Part shown: positions 1 through 10,008 of the stretch, piece by piece | Position numbering within the stretch: position 1 is the first letter of the stretch | How the letters are laid out: each line of letters starts with the position of its first letter | From: AV40 sp963817335 | Lineage (GTDB): Bacteria > Verrucomicrobiota > Verrucomicrobiia > Chthoniobacterales > UBA10450 | Length of the DNA stretch: 64,000 nt | Reading direction: 5' to 3' | Assembly: GCA_963817335.1 (NCBI GenBank) | Contig: CAWFNX010000004.1 | Span: 62,001-126,000, forward strand | Notes under the pieces: model-generated | What the model saw: the letters and a program-made list of their open reading frames with translations, nothing else | Databases searched by the model: none | What the model was told of the DNA's origin: nothing | Made by a program: the position numbers and the translations under genes

Positions 1-735
1 GTTAGCTTCGCACAGATTCGCGCGACCCGAACAGAAACGAAAAGAGATGGAACTGGCTGATCTCGTCCTTGTTCCAAGCACATTTGTTCAGAAGACAATC
101 GCGCGCTTTGCGGACAAGCAATGCGCCCTGGCGCAATATGGAGTTGATAGCACGTTTTGGCAGCCATCGACCGGATGTTAAAAAGGACAGACCGCTCCGC
201 TTTCTCTATGCTGGACAATTCAGTATCCGAAAAGGGATTCCGGTTTTGCTCGAAGCGTGGAAACGAGCGGACTTGGAAGATGCCGAGCTGCATCTTGTCG
301 GAACGTGGCTGTTGGCCGACAGGATTCGAGCGTGAGTTGCCAAAGAACGTGCACTGGTTCGGAGCTTGCTCCCGGGAGGAACTGCTCAGTCATTACCAAT
401 CGGCTGACGTCTTTGTATTTCCTTCCTTCTTTGAGGGTTTCGGCTTGGTCCTGCTCGAAGCGATGGCTTGCGGACTACCCGTGCTCGCTTCAGATGCGAC
501 GGCCGCACCCGATCTTCTGGATGACAGCACGGGAAGAGTTTTGGGAGCCGGCGACATCGATCAGTGGGTTGAAGGTTTGCGTGAGTTCGCCAGACATCGC
601 GATCGGTTGCCGGCGATGAGAAAAGCTGCGCGTGAAAAAGCGTGCCAGTGCACTTGGGAGCGATATCGCGAAGCGGTTTCGACTGCCGTCAGCACCTTTC
701 GTCTAGTCGGCGGTGAAGCTGCATACGACCACTGA
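1..735 (+). pseudogene. GT4-family glycosyltransferase, 5' truncated and frameshifted
   Basis: C-terminal part of a GT4 (GT-B fold) glycosyltransferase that starts before the window. Three reading frames join into one coherent protein. Frame 2 (to about 178) reads ELADLVLVPSTFVQKTI and YGVDSTFWQP. Frame 3 (about 160-335) reads RPLRFLYAGQFSIRKGIPVL and LEDAELHLVGTW. Frame 1 (about 310-735) reads NVHWFG, then the nucleotide-sugar-binding block with PSFFEGFGLVLLEAMACGLP. Each step equals one extra base, near 160-180 and near 303-333. The protein is otherwise well conserved, so the damage is recent or a sequence error. It would transfer a sugar to a growing exopolysaccharide repeat unit in the cytoplasm. 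Sugar and acceptor cannot be told. The downstream methyltransferase overlaps its 3' end by 23 bases. Confidence 0.8.
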
Positions 736-1481
736 CGCTTCGGTGAATCAAGTCCGGTTACCTTTGTCACTGCGACTTTTGCAGCGCTGCGAATTCCCAC
801 ACAAGCTTGGGATCTGCGAGAGACTATTTTCCGCTCGGCTTGAGCAGCATGGCGTGTGTTGGGTGAAAACGTCTGTCGGACCGATCTGGAAACTCGATCT
901 GGCGAACTCCACTCATCGCTGGATCGTTTACGGGAAGTACGAGGGCGCTAGCTTCTTCAATTGGATGAAGCGCAATCTCTCAGCCGCCCCGATTATCGTG
1001 GACTCCGGCGCAAACATCGGGCAAATGATACTCTATTTCGGCACTTATTTTCCCAAGGCGCGTATCCTCGCCTTTGAACCTGGAGAGCCTCAAGCCAACT
1101 GGCTATGCGAATGCCTTGCTGTCAACCCTGCGATCTCGCCAAAGCTTTTCCGACAGGCGCTGGGCGAGCGTGAGGCGGTGATGTATCTTCAACCAACCGG
1201 TCATTCATGCTCGCACGGCGGACAGAATATCGTCACAGCGGAGCCTGGTGGAGACCCGATCCAAGTCGTTAGGCTCTCGCAAGTTTTAGACTCAGAGGGA
1301 ATATCTCACGTTGACTTGTGGAAGCTGGATGTCGAAGGATTCGAAATTCCTGCGCTAACAGGCGCAATCGATTGGCTCAAATCGAAAAGGATTCACGCGT
1401 TGTGGATCGAAACGATTGGTGAAAACGGGAAGTCGGGTCATGGATTTCATGCGCGACATTGGTTATAGGCGGTTCAATTAA
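713..1481 (+). CDS. FkbM-family methyltransferase, frameshifted near its C-terminus
   Basis: SAM-dependent methyltransferase of the FkbM type, which often O-methylates sugars in polysaccharide clusters. The SAM-binding motif IVDSGANIGQM and the later KLDVEGFEIPAL are present. GTG start at 713 overlaps the upstream glycosyltransferase. The open frame stops at 1468 with an odd end (SGHGFHARHWL). Reading one base further on from about 1432 gives RVMDFMRDIGYRRFN and a TAA at 1479-1481, which is the ending expected of this family. One extra base near 1425-1440 therefore replaces the last ~15 residues. The core enzyme is complete, so partial function is possible. The methylated substrate is unknown. 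Confidence 0.8.
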
Positions 1482-1514
1482 GTCGTAAAGGTGATCCGGT
1501 GGCGGTCAAGAATC

Positions 1515-2828
1515 ATGAAGGTGACAATACACTTTTTCTTCCACGTGATAACGAAACGCCGCCGGCTGGCAATCGTCGTTTCCCACCCCATCCAGTATTA
1601 CGTTCCGCTCTATCGTAAACTTGCAACGCGCGAAGACCTCGACCTGAAAGTATTTTTCACGTGGCACGCAGCGACAGGCGCACAACGAGATTACGGCTTT
1701 AAACGCGAGTTCAAGTGGGACATCCCGCTCACGGAAGGTTACGACTACGAGTTAGTTCCAAATATCTCGAGTTCTCCCGGAACTCACCGGTTCTGGGGCC
1801 TTCGAAATCCGGAGTTGGTCGATCGGGTCATGAAATGGCAACCCGACGTCGTGCACATCACCGGTTACGCGTTTGCTTCGCACTTGCGCGCCATCAGGCA
1901 ATTCCACCGGCGCGGCATTCCGATTTTGTTTCGCGGTGATTCGCATCTCCTCGATCAAAAAGCGGGATTACGCTGGCAATTGAAACGCTTTTTGTTAGGC
2001 CGCATCTATCATCAAGTCAGCGCCTGTCTCTATGTCGGAAAGAACAACTACGACTACTATCGAAAGGTTGGCGTGTCCGATTCTCGTCTCTTCTATTGCC
2101 CGCACTCGATCGATGTTGAGCGGTTCTCCGAGCCGAACGACGAACTCGAAAGTAAGGCAAGGGCGTGGCGCAAAGAGCTTGGAGTGCGTGAAGAGGCAAA
2201 GGTCCTTCTGTTCGCGGGAAAATTTGAGGAGAAGAAACGGCCGCTTGAACTCATGCGTGCGGTGGCAAAAGCGCAAGCCTTGGATCTTGTGCTGGTCATG
2301 GTCGGTAACGGGGAATTGGAGAACGACGTGAACAGTTTTGCGGCGCAATACCCTGACAAGTTCCGCGTCCTGCCATTTCAAAATCAGAGCAGGATGCCGG
2401 TGGTCTATCGTTTGGGAGACATCTTCACGCTGCCTTCTGCCTACGGAGAAACATGGGGATTGGCTGTAAACGAAGCACTCGCCTCAGGGCGCAGGGTGTT
2501 GATAAGCGATAAGGTTGGCTGCGCACCCGACGTTGTTAAATCGGCGGAGGAAGGTGCCGTCTTTAGAGCGGACAATTGGGACGATTTTGAGACCAAGCTT
2601 AGAAAATTGCTGTCGCAGCCTACGGATGCCGCTGAACTCAGGCGGCGCGCGAAAGGCTTTGATATCCCAGCAACTGAAGCCGCGTTAGTGGCCGCGCTCG
2701 AAGAAGATGCTGAAGCAAAGAAAGTTGAGAGCGTTGAGACGTTGAGAGGCAAAAGCCGAAACCTGCAAAGGGCTAAGCGGCAAGCGAAAGAGAGCAAACA
2801 AGCGAATGATGCACTAGCGGAAGCGTAA
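1515..2828 (+). CDS. GT4-family glycosyltransferase
   Basis: Complete glycosyltransferase of GT-B fold. The N-terminal acceptor domain has RRRLAIVVSHPIQYYVPLYR. The C-terminal domain has VLLFAGKFEEKKRPLELMRA and the donor-binding block LPSAYGETWGLAVNEALASG with the paired Glu residues typical of GT4. It presumably adds one sugar to the exopolysaccharide repeat unit. ATG 1515 is preferred over the in-frame GTG at 1491 because it lies closer to the conserved start of the domain. The last ~35 residues (KKVESVETLRGK onward) are low-complexity and encoded by a GTTGAG-type repeat of the kind seen between genes here, so the original stop may have been lost. Unlike its neighbours it has no frameshift. 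Confidence 0.85.
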   Translation: MKVTIHFFFHVITKRRRLAIVVSHPIQYYVPLYRKLATREDLDLKVFFTWHAATGAQRDYGFKREFKWDIPLTEGYDYELVPNISSSPGTHRFWGLRNPELVDRVMKWQPDVVHITGYAFASHLRAIRQFHRRGIPILFRGDSHLLDQKAGLRWQLKRFLLGRIYHQVSACLYVGKNNYDYYRKVGVSDSRLFYCPHSIDVERFSEPNDELESKARAWRKELGVREEAKVLLFAGKFEEKKRPLELMRAVAKAQALDLVLVMVGNGELENDVNSFAAQYPDKFRVLPFQNQSRMPVVYRLGDIFTLPSAYGETWGLAVNEALASGRRVLISDKVGCAPDVVKSAEEGAVFRADNWDDFETKLRKLLSQPTDAAELRRRAKGFDIPATEAALVAALEEDAEAKKVESVETLRGKSRNLQRAKRQAKESKQANDALAEA

Positions 2829-3017
2829 GAGCTGAGCTCCGACTTCCGACCTCTGAGCTTGCCTCAATTTGCTCTTCGCGCTTCGCCCTTACCCCTTTGC
2901 GCCGCTCCGCGGCCGTGCCGAATGACAAACAAGACCGAGAATGGTAAGATTCTCGCTATTCTTCAATTGAATGAGATTTGAGGGGCTGAAACTGAGCCAG
3001 TTGAGGCTAGCTTTTAT
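2829..3017. repeat. Low-complexity intergenic repeat region
   Basis: Between the glycosyltransferase and the polymerase gene lies a stretch starting with imperfect iterations of CCGACTTCCGACCTC. It is the complement of the AAGTCGGAAGTC motif seen at 11190 and 13130. It is followed by CTTCGC/CCCTTACCCC units that mirror the AAGGGCGAAGGGGTAAG units at 5390 and 11150. No gene is visible. Confidence 0.5.
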
Positions 3018-4602
3018 ATGACGCCATCGGCAGTTGCGCCTTTCCCACAAGTCGGGCGCAGGTTTCGCGACCTGATCCGTCGCCGCCTCGGTCTGATGGC
3101 GGCGTTCTGGTTTGGGTTTCTTGGCGTTGGTCGCCGTCGTGCTTTTCACCGCTCATCCCCAGTATGTCGAATCTGCCATCGGCGCAGCGCTCATCATCGT
3201 GGCTGCCTGGGTCCCGGCGTGGCTCTGGATCAAAAAAGGGGGCACCGGGCTGCCGGTCTTTCCAGTGTTTGCCCTGACTCACACGTGGACTTTTGGCCTG
3301 CCGCTTCTCTACGAGCATCCTATCGTAAAACTTTTCGATGCCAGCGACCAGTTATACGCGGCGATAACGGTGACCGGATTCTTGATTCTATCAACCGTGG
3401 TGTGGCTTGTGGTCCGAAATGTTCGAGTCCGCCCGCCGAAGTTTTGCCTCTCGATGCGTGAAGCTGGCGCCGACGACATCTTCTTCATTGTTCTAGCCGT
3501 AGCGATTCTTTTCACAATCGCTGTGAATGGCGGGTGGTTGAATATTCTTGGACCAGTTTATTCCATTGTCCGCGCTATCGTGCTCTCAGTTGAGGCACTC
3601 GGCTGCTTTGTGCTGAGTTACCGCCTCGGTTCGGGAGAACTGAGTGGATTGAAAGGCCTAACGTTCAAGATCTTGCTTGTTATCCTGGTGCTCGTTCACT
3701 TGCCACCACTCGAAATGGTTGGCTCAATGGCAATTGTCGCAATGGCAGCCATCGGGTACGTCTCGGGCTCGGGCAAGGTTCCATGGATCTCTTTTATGGT
3801 CGGGATTTTGATTTTCGCATTTCTCCAAATCGGCAAAGCGGAGATGCGTGATCGGTATTGGGCTGACGCGGACCAGGGACCGGTCCAGCCGACGGCCTAT
3901 CCGGCATTTTTTGCGGAGTGGGTTTCCGTTTCGTTCGACGAGCTGCGTGCGTCCGAAAGTGATATCAATGAGGAAAAGACTTCATTGGTTGAGCGAGCCA
4001 GCCTGATGCAACTGCTCTTATATGAGCAGACCTTGTCGGGTTCGGTGCCGTTTATGTACGGGGATACCTATACAGTCATTCCGGAACTTTTGATTCCGCG
4101 AATCTTTTTTCCGGAAAAGCCGACGTCCCATGAGGGTACTTATCGTTTGAATATTCATTATGGTTTTCAGACACGCGAGCAGACTGAAACCACCACGATT
4201 GGTTTTGGGCTCGTGAACGAGTCGTACGCCAACTTTGGCCTCATCGGGATCGCCTTGCTGGCCATTCTCATGGGCGCGTACTACGGATGGGTGGAACGGT
4301 GGGCCGCCGGCGTTCCGTTGCTTTCCTTGCGCGGTCTGTGCGGGATCACTGTGGCCTGTTTCTCTTTCCAAACGGAGTTCGCCGCCGGCGTTTATACCTC
4401 TGCACTGTTTCAGGCACTGGTTGCGTTACTTGGTTTGGCCTTGTTTGTTGTCCGGAAAAATCCAAATCCGGTTGCTCTTGCGTCGCGCCGACGGCGGAGC
4501 GGTAAGGGCGAGCAGGGCAAGGGCAAGGGCGATCGGCAGCAAGGGCGGCAGGCAGTTTGTCCATTGGCAAACAAAGGGCGAAGAGGGAAGAGCACTAACT
4601 GA
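3018..4602 (+). CDS. Wzy-like oligosaccharide repeat-unit polymerase, N-terminal frameshift
   Basis: Polytopic inner-membrane protein with about ten hydrophobic segments, a long periplasmic loop (roughly 3870-4200) and a C-terminal signature PELLIPRIFFPEKP. This fits an O-antigen/exopolysaccharide polymerase, which joins lipid-linked repeat units in the periplasm. The long open frame begins only at a TTG (3112). Frame 3 from ATG 3018 supplies a credible N-terminus (MTPSAVAPFPQVGRRFRDLI, then LGLMAAFWFGF) that joins LALVAVVLFTAHPQ if one base near 3110-3125 is removed. I infer another single-base frameshift. The C-terminal tail (RRSGKGEQGKGKG onward) is encoded by an AGGGCAAGGGC repeat. The stop overlaps the next start as TGATG. 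Family assignment rests on topology and context. Confidence 0.65.
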
Positions 4603-5378
4603 TGAATGATCTCACTGCCCTGATCTTGACCTTTAATGAGCGGGAGAACATTTCTCGCACGTTGGAATCTCTTACATGGGTTTCCCGGGTCATCATTATC
4701 GACAGCTACAGCACCGACGAAACTCTAAAACTGGCGAGCAACTACCCGAATGTTAGCGTGGTTCAGCGCGCGTTCGATTCTCACCCAAACCAATGGAATT
4801 TTGGGTTGGAGAAAGTGGAAACGCCGTGGGTCCTGACATTGGATGCTGACTATCGGTTGTCAGATCGCCTGGTTGCAGAGATTCAGAATCTCAATCCCGG
4901 TGAAAATATCGCAGGATATGAAGCACAATTCGAATATCAGATCGGGGGACGATCACTACGCGCGTCGGTCTATCCGCCGCGGGTGGTTCTTTTCCGGCTG
5001 AACCAGGGCAAATATGTCGATGATGGACACACCCAGCTCCTAAGGATTGATGCCTCAAAAGAACCTCGTCCTTCAAATACTAGAGCTCGAATCGAGCGGT
5101 TTTCCGGAAAGATTTATCATGATGATCGAAAGCCACTCACTCGATGGCTACAAGAACAGGATCGCTACGCGAAACTTGAAGCCCGTCACTTGCTTTCGAT
5201 TCCGGTCTCGCAATTGAGCTTTCAGGATCGTCTCCGTCGAAGGGTGTTTTTCGCGCCGCCGGCGATGTTTCTGTATCTCCTTTTTGGTCGCGGTCTGATT
5301 CTGGACGGCTGGCGCGGCTGGTATTATGTCGCGCAGCGGACCATCGCCGAACTTTTGCTTTCGATTGCGCCTACTTGA
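4602..5378 (+). CDS. GT2-family glycosyltransferase
   Basis: Compact GT-A fold family 2 enzyme of 258 residues. The N-terminus TALILTFNERENISRTLESL, the IDSYSTDET nucleotide-binding region and the acidic TLDADYRL motif are all visible; the DAD supplies the metal-binding aspartates. The C-terminal hydrophobic segment (PPAMFLYLLFGRGLILDGW) probably anchors it to the membrane, as in WaaE-like enzymes. It starts inside the stop codon of the polymerase gene (TGATG), so the two are likely translated together. It is intact, with no frameshift. Confidence 0.88.
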   Translation: MNDLTALILTFNERENISRTLESLTWVSRVIIIDSYSTDETLKLASNYPNVSVVQRAFDSHPNQWNFGLEKVETPWVLTLDADYRLSDRLVAEIQNLNPGENIAGYEAQFEYQIGGRSLRASVYPPRVVLFRLNQGKYVDDGHTQLLRIDASKEPRPSNTRARIERFSGKIYHDDRKPLTRWLQEQDRYAKLEARHLLSIPVSQLSFQDRLRRRVFFAPPAMFLYLLFGRGLILDGWRGWYYVAQRTIAELLLSIAPT

Positions 5379-5525
5379 GGCGAGGGTGGAGGAGGTTAAG
5401 GGCGAAGGGGTAAGAGATAAGCCAAGCTAGTAAAAGCTCAAAGTTATTGATTAATCGTTAATGGTTATTTGGAACAGCTAACAGATAACGGCGAACCGAT
5501 AACCAATTCGGCCGTGCTAAACTGT
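5379..5525. repeat. Low-complexity repeats upstream of the GT9 gene
   Basis: The gap holds two repeat types: GAGGTTAAGGGCGAAGGGGTAAG around 5392-5414, and an AT-rich series of GATTAATCGTTAATGG and AACAGATAACGG-like units around 5448-5505. The same kinds recur at 11150 and 13176. No promoter is clear. Confidence 0.5.
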
Positions 5526-6573
5526 ATGGATGAAAAGAAAACGGTGCTTGTTTTTCGCACCGGTCATCTCGGCGATACCGTCTGCGCCATCCCGGCCTTT
5601 CGGCTAATCCGAAATTTTTTTCCGACTGCGCAGCTGTCGCTCTTATGCGATCGACCCAGTCAATCTGCGCGGGTACCCGCGACCGAGGTCATACGGATCC
5701 TTGGGATCTTCGATACAATCGAATCCTACCGAAGTAGTGGAGCCGTCTCGGGAGCCTGGCAAATTCTGCGGATCGTAAGAAGGATGCGTCCGTCTATGGT
5801 GATCGCTCTTTCGCAGGTTCGAGAGACAGTCGAGAACGTGCGCCGTAAAAGACGATTCTTTCGAGCGTTGCGGTGTTCCAGACGTCCGAGTTGTTCAAAT
5901 CTCCACGTCACATCACGATTGGCAACCCAATGAAGCGGACCGATTGATCCGACTTCTCGACACCATTGGCATCAGTGGAGAAAAACCGAACTACTCGATC
6001 CCGGTCGACTCAGCAGCTCGAATCACGCTGGAGAGGAAGCTCAAGGCTGCGGGAATTGCGGTGAATCTTCCCTTTCTGGTGTTTTGCGGAGGCGGCAAGG
6101 CTTCGACTCAATGCTGGCCGCTCGATCGCTACGCGGTGGTCTTAAGAAAAATTGCGGAAGAAATGGGAATTCAAATTGTTGGCATCGGAACGCCCCACGA
6201 AGGCGAACGCTATCGCGTTGAGATACTTCCCACCTTCCCTCAACTGCAACTGCTCCGGGAGTCTTTAACGGTTTCCGAAATGTTTGAGCTTTTTCGCCTG
6301 GCTTATGGCTATCTGGGGAATGATAGCGGCCCGATGCACGTTGCGGCAGCATTGGATTGTCCAGTCGCGGTAATCATGAGTTCTCGCAACTCGCCGGGAT
6401 CATGGGACCCCGATACGCGCCGGCGTCTGGTGATTCGGCATCGGACCGAGTGCGAAGACTGCTTTCTGCAAGACTGTGTCGTGGAACGGCATCGCTGTAT
6501 GACGTCAATCTCGGTCGAACGCGTTATCAACGAAGCGTTGCCTTTCTTGAAGAAATTAGAAATTAGAAATTAG
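5526..6573 (+). pseudogene. GT9-family (heptosyltransferase-like) glycosyltransferase, frameshifted
   Basis: Glycosyltransferase family 9, the ADP-heptose:LPS heptosyltransferase type. From ATG 5526 frame 3 reads VLVFRTGHLGDTVCAIPAFR, the classic N-terminus, through ENVRRKRRFF near 5860. The protein then continues in frame 1 with ERCGVPDVRVVQIS, VFCGGGKASTQCWP and the donor-site block YLGNDSGPMHVAAALDCP, to the stop at 6573. Removing one base in the 5855-5870 stretch restores a single 349-residue protein. The last residues (KKLEIRN) come from an AAATTAG tandem repeat that has replaced the original end. As it stands the gene makes two fragments. The frameshift may be recent, since both halves are otherwise clean. 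Confidence 0.82.
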
Positions 6574-6580
6574 AAAGGAG
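6550..6580 (+). repeat. AAATTAG tandem repeat at gene end
   Basis: Three near-perfect units of AAATTAG run across the 3' end of the GT9 gene. They encode its final residues and continue into the Shine-Dalgarno sequence AAGGAG (6575-6580) of the next gene. It is an example of low-complexity DNA taking over a stop region. Confidence 0.6.
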
Positions 6581-6584
6581 AACA

Positions 6585-6929
6585 ATGGAGAAGGACCTTG
6601 AGCGCCGGACAAAGCAATTCAGTCTTACAATAATCAAGTTTGTCTCATTTCTACCTCGGACTCGGGAGGCTGACGTGCTTGCTAGACAGTTGCTTCGCTC
6701 GGCGACATCGATCGGCGCTAATTACCGTGAGGCGAATCGCGGCGTCTCGCGTGCGGATTTTGCGAACAAGATCGGCACTGTTCAGAAAGAGGCAGCTGAA
6801 ACACGGTACTGGATTGAACTATTGCTCGAGTCTGAAATCGGTAAAAGGTCGACTACAGCCGAGCTGCTTAAAGAATCTTCTGAGCTTCTCGCCATCTTCA
6901 CGTCGATTGGAAAACGATTAAAGGGATAG
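6585..6929 (+). CDS. Four-helix bundle protein (S23/IVS-type)
   Basis: Small 114-residue all-helical protein of the family first seen in 23S rRNA intervening sequences (four helix bundle protein, TIGR02436 type). Typical landmarks are LLRSATSIGANYREANRG, KIGTVQKEAAETRYWIELL and ELLAIFTSIGKRL. A strong AAGGAG (6575-6580) sits 4 bases before ATG 6585. Such genes often sit singly inside polysaccharide loci. Their role is not settled; oligomeric, possibly nucleic-acid- or protein-binding bundles have been described. It is intact and lies between two transferase genes. Confidence 0.88.
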   Translation: MEKDLERRTKQFSLTIIKFVSFLPRTREADVLARQLLRSATSIGANYREANRGVSRADFANKIGTVQKEAAETRYWIELLLESEIGKRSTTAELLKESSELLAIFTSIGKRLKG

Positions 6930-6970
6930 CTGTTTTCTAAATTCTACTTTTCACTTTACCCTTCGACCCT

Positions 6971-8773
6971 GTGTGCGGCATTGCTGGAATTGTTAATGGA
7001 AAGCTTTCTCGAGAGGAACTCGAGAGGGCGCTTCTTCGGATGCGGGAGCAACTGCATCATCGCGGGCCAGATGATAACGGAATCTTTATATCGCCTGGCA
7101 CAGTTGCTGGTCTCGTCGCGACGCGGCTCGCGATCTTGGATCTAAGTCCTGCCGGTCATCAACCCATGAGCACCCCCGATGGGCGTTATCACATCATCTT
7201 CAACGGCGAGATTTACAATTTCCAAACGCTAAGAAAGAAGCTCGAAGAAGAAGGTGAGAGGTTCAATTCACATTCGGACACCGAAGTCATTCTGAAGATG
7301 TACGTTCGTTACGGGCCGGAATGTGTGCGCGAGTTCGAGGGCATGTTCGGAATCGCAATTTGGGATGAACAAGAACAAACTTGTTTCCTAGCTCGCGGCC
7401 CACTTGGAGTGAAGCCGCTTTATTATCACGCCGCGAAAGGACGCCTAATATTCGGATCGGAATTGCGCACGTTACTTGTTAGCGAGCTGGTTTCTCGCCA
7501 ATGCTCGGTCGCCGCAGTCGCCGGTTACTTACTCTTCGGCGCTGTGCCGGAGCCACTCACGTTAGTCGAAAACGTCAAAGCTCTTCTTCCAGGGCATTAT
7601 CTGCTTTGGAAAAACGGGGAAATCTCGATCCAGAAATACTGGGACATCCAGTTTGGATATAACCCCGACCTTTCCAGCAATGCATCCGAAATTGTGCGAG
7701 GGGCTTTAGTGGAGTCGGTCGATCGCCATCTGGTGAGCGATGTGCCAGTCGGCATTTTCTTGAGCGGCGGCATTGATTCCACAGCGATTGTTGCGCTGGC
7801 ATCAAAAAAGATCCGCGAAAATCTGCGAACCTTTTGTATCTCCTTCGACGACCCTCAATTTAATGAAGGTGATCTCGCTGCCCGAACCGCCCGGCATTTC
7901 GGGACAGAGCATTCCGACTGGCGGCTCGATTCGCAGACGGCCAAGGGCCTGTTGGCAAACTTTCTCGACTGTTCCGATCAACCAAGCATCGACGGATTCA
8001 ACACTTTTTGCGTGGCAAAGCTCGCGCACGATCAAGGTTTCAAAGTCGTCCTTTCCGGAGTCGGAGGCGATGAATTGTTTGGTGGATATCAATCTTTCGC
8101 GCTTGTTCCGCGCATCGTGCGCGCGAGCCGGACGCTGAATGCCGTTTTCCCGGTACGTAACGCCGCCGGATTGGTTACCGAGTCGCTCGCGCCTTCGCCT
8201 CGAATGAAACGTTTGGGCCAATACCTGCAAAAGACGCCTACGACCGCAGCGGCCCATTGGACCGTCCGTGGCATCTTCACTCCGCGAGAAGTGGAGCGAC
8301 TGCTTCCGCGCTACTGTTCAAGTACTGGCGATTCGGATTTAGAAATAGGCATCGACACTTACGTTCCGAGCCAGCCGACGTTGCAGGATGAAGTGAGTTA
8401 TCTCGAGTTGACCCGTTATATGCGCAATCAGCTTCTGCGCGACAGCGACGTCATGAGCATGGCCTGGAGTCTGGAGCTGCGCGTTCCATTCGTTGATCGC
8501 AAATTGGTCGAAACCATCGAACGAATTCCGGCGGAGTATCGGCTTGCGAAGGGTAAACAGATCCTGCTCGACGCCGTACCCGAAATTCCAGAATGGGTGC
8601 GAAATCTTCCGAAGCGGGGCTTCAGTTTTCCATTTGACCAGTGGATAATGGATGAGTGGCGGGAGGAGTTTGGGCAAATTGAGCAAGAAAGTCCGGTGCC
8701 GTTGCGACGATGGTACCAAACATGGAGCTTGTTCGCGTTGGAGAATTTCTTGACGCGGCTCCGAACAAATTAG
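6971..8773 (+). CDS. asnB: Asparagine synthase (glutamine-hydrolysing), AsnB-like
   Basis: Two-domain class II glutamine amidotransferase of 600 residues. The start must be GTG 6971, since it puts the catalytic Cys at position 2 (MCGIAGIVN). The glutaminase domain has HHRGPDDNG and FNGEIYNF. The synthetase domain has the ATP-binding PP-loop SGGIDSTAI near residue 265 and LSGVGGDELFGGY. In polysaccharide clusters these proteins usually amidate sugar carboxylates or make asparagine-like donors rather than serve bulk asparagine supply; that is inference from context. Its stop (TAG 8771-8773) shares a base with a GTG start of the next transferase. Confidence 0.92.
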   Translation: MCGIAGIVNGKLSREELERALLRMREQLHHRGPDDNGIFISPGTVAGLVATRLAILDLSPAGHQPMSTPDGRYHIIFNGEIYNFQTLRKKLEEEGERFNSHSDTEVILKMYVRYGPECVREFEGMFGIAIWDEQEQTCFLARGPLGVKPLYYHAAKGRLIFGSELRTLLVSELVSRQCSVAAVAGYLLFGAVPEPLTLVENVKALLPGHYLLWKNGEISIQKYWDIQFGYNPDLSSNASEIVRGALVESVDRHLVSDVPVGIFLSGGIDSTAIVALASKKIRENLRTFCISFDDPQFNEGDLAARTARHFGTEHSDWRLDSQTAKGLLANFLDCSDQPSIDGFNTFCVAKLAHDQGFKVVLSGVGGDELFGGYQSFALVPRIVRASRTLNAVFPVRNAAGLVTESLAPSPRMKRLGQYLQKTPTTAAAHWTVRGIFTPREVERLLPRYCSSTGDSDLEIGIDTYVPSQPTLQDEVSYLELTRYMRNQLLRDSDVMSMAWSLELRVPFVDRKLVETIERIPAEYRLAKGKQILLDAVPEIPEWVRNLPKRGFSFPFDQWIMDEWREEFGQIEQESPVPLRRWYQTWSLFALENFLTRLRTN

Positions 8774-9980
8774 TGACCGCAGAATCAACGCCGCTTCGCG
8801 TCTGTCAGGTAGTCGCGAGTATTAATCGCGACATTGGTGGTCCCGCGGTAACCGTGCCGCGCCTGGCATCCTCCCTGGTAGAACAGGGCGTGGCTTGCAG
8901 GTTGGTCACGCTCGACTATTCAAACCTCGGCCCGCAAACACCCGCTCCGAATGTAGAACTGCTTAGCCTGCCGGCGGGTTGGTGGACCAAAAGAGTCCGG
9001 GGCTGGAGTCCATCACTGCGATCGCGACTCCTTTCGCAAGCTCCAAGCCCGGATCTCATTCACAATCACGGGCTTTGGATGTTTCCCAACCTTTATGCGC
9101 GGCAAGCGGCGCTCCAGCGCCGGCGTCCCGCTGGTGCTTTCACCACGCGGGATGCTCGAAGAATGGTCGTTAGGCCGAAGCCGCCTGAAAAAGCTTGTCG
9201 TCTGGCAGTTGTGGGAGCGGAGAAATCTCGGTGCCACGAAGTTGTTACACGCCACCAGCGAAGCCGAGGCCTCTTCCTTCCGTAAGCTCGGGCTGCGCCA
9301 GCCGATCGCCATTATTCCAAACGGTGTGGATGTTCCTGACCCGACCACGTTTCCGGGGCGGTCGGTGCTCGAGCAGAAATACCCGGAATTGATCGGGCGC
9401 CGCTGGTTGTTATTTCTCTCGCGAATGCATCCGAAAAAAGGCATTTCAGAATTGCTTGCCGCGTGGCGCGGCGTCGAACAGCGACTTCCTGACTGGCATC
9501 TGATCCTGGCTGGACCCGATCTCGACGGATATGGAGTTAGCGCGCGGAATAAAGTTACGGAGCTTGGGAATCAATCATCGTGTTACTTTCACCGGGATGC
9601 TGGCCGAACAGGAAAAAGAAACGGCATTTGCCCATTCAGAAGTCTTTGTGCTTCCGACGCATTCAGAAAACTTCGGCATCGCGGTGGCCGAAGCACTCGC
9701 CTTTGGCTTGCCCGTGATTACCACCAGGAATGCGCCGTGGCCTGAACTGGAATCGCGTCAGTGCGGATGGTGGATCGACCTGGATCACGCCGCATTGACG
9801 CGTGCAATTGAAGATGCTCTGGGCTCGTCCACAGACCGGTTGCATGAAATGGGACAACGAGGCCGCGCTTTAATGGATGAAAAATTCTCATGGAAGCGTG
9901 TCGCGGAACAAATGAAATGTAGCTACGAGTGGTTGCTTGGCCGGGCGGAGAAACCCGATTGGGTGCACTCAACTTCCTAA
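8773..9980 (+). pseudogene. GT4-family glycosyltransferase, two frameshifts
   Basis: GT-B glycosyltransferase read in three successive frames. Frame 1 from GTG 8773 gives LRVCQVVASINRDIGGPAVT and LIHNHGLWMFPNLYARQAAL. Frame 2 from about 9110 gives GVPLVLSPRGMLEEWSLG and WLLFLSRMHPKKGISELLAA. Frame 3 from about 9530 gives MELARGIKLRSLGINHRVTF and LPTHSENFGIAVAEALAFGL. Single extra bases near 9095-9135 and 9515-9535 explain the breaks. GTG 8773 overlaps the asnB stop; an upstream ATG at 8710 is possible but would overlap asnB by 64 bases. All catalytic-domain motifs survive, so the lesions look young. Confidence 0.82.
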
Positions 9981-10008
9981 AGAAAAAAGTTTTTCTGTTT
10001 CTAACGCG

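Noticed and set aside
160..9535. At several of the frameshift sites the extra base can be placed as a T just before CG, suggesting a motif-linked insertion.
   Set aside because: The exact position of each shift is free within 10-40 bases, and T before CG is common there. At least two sites (near 9110 and 10150) do not fit, so the pattern is not supported.
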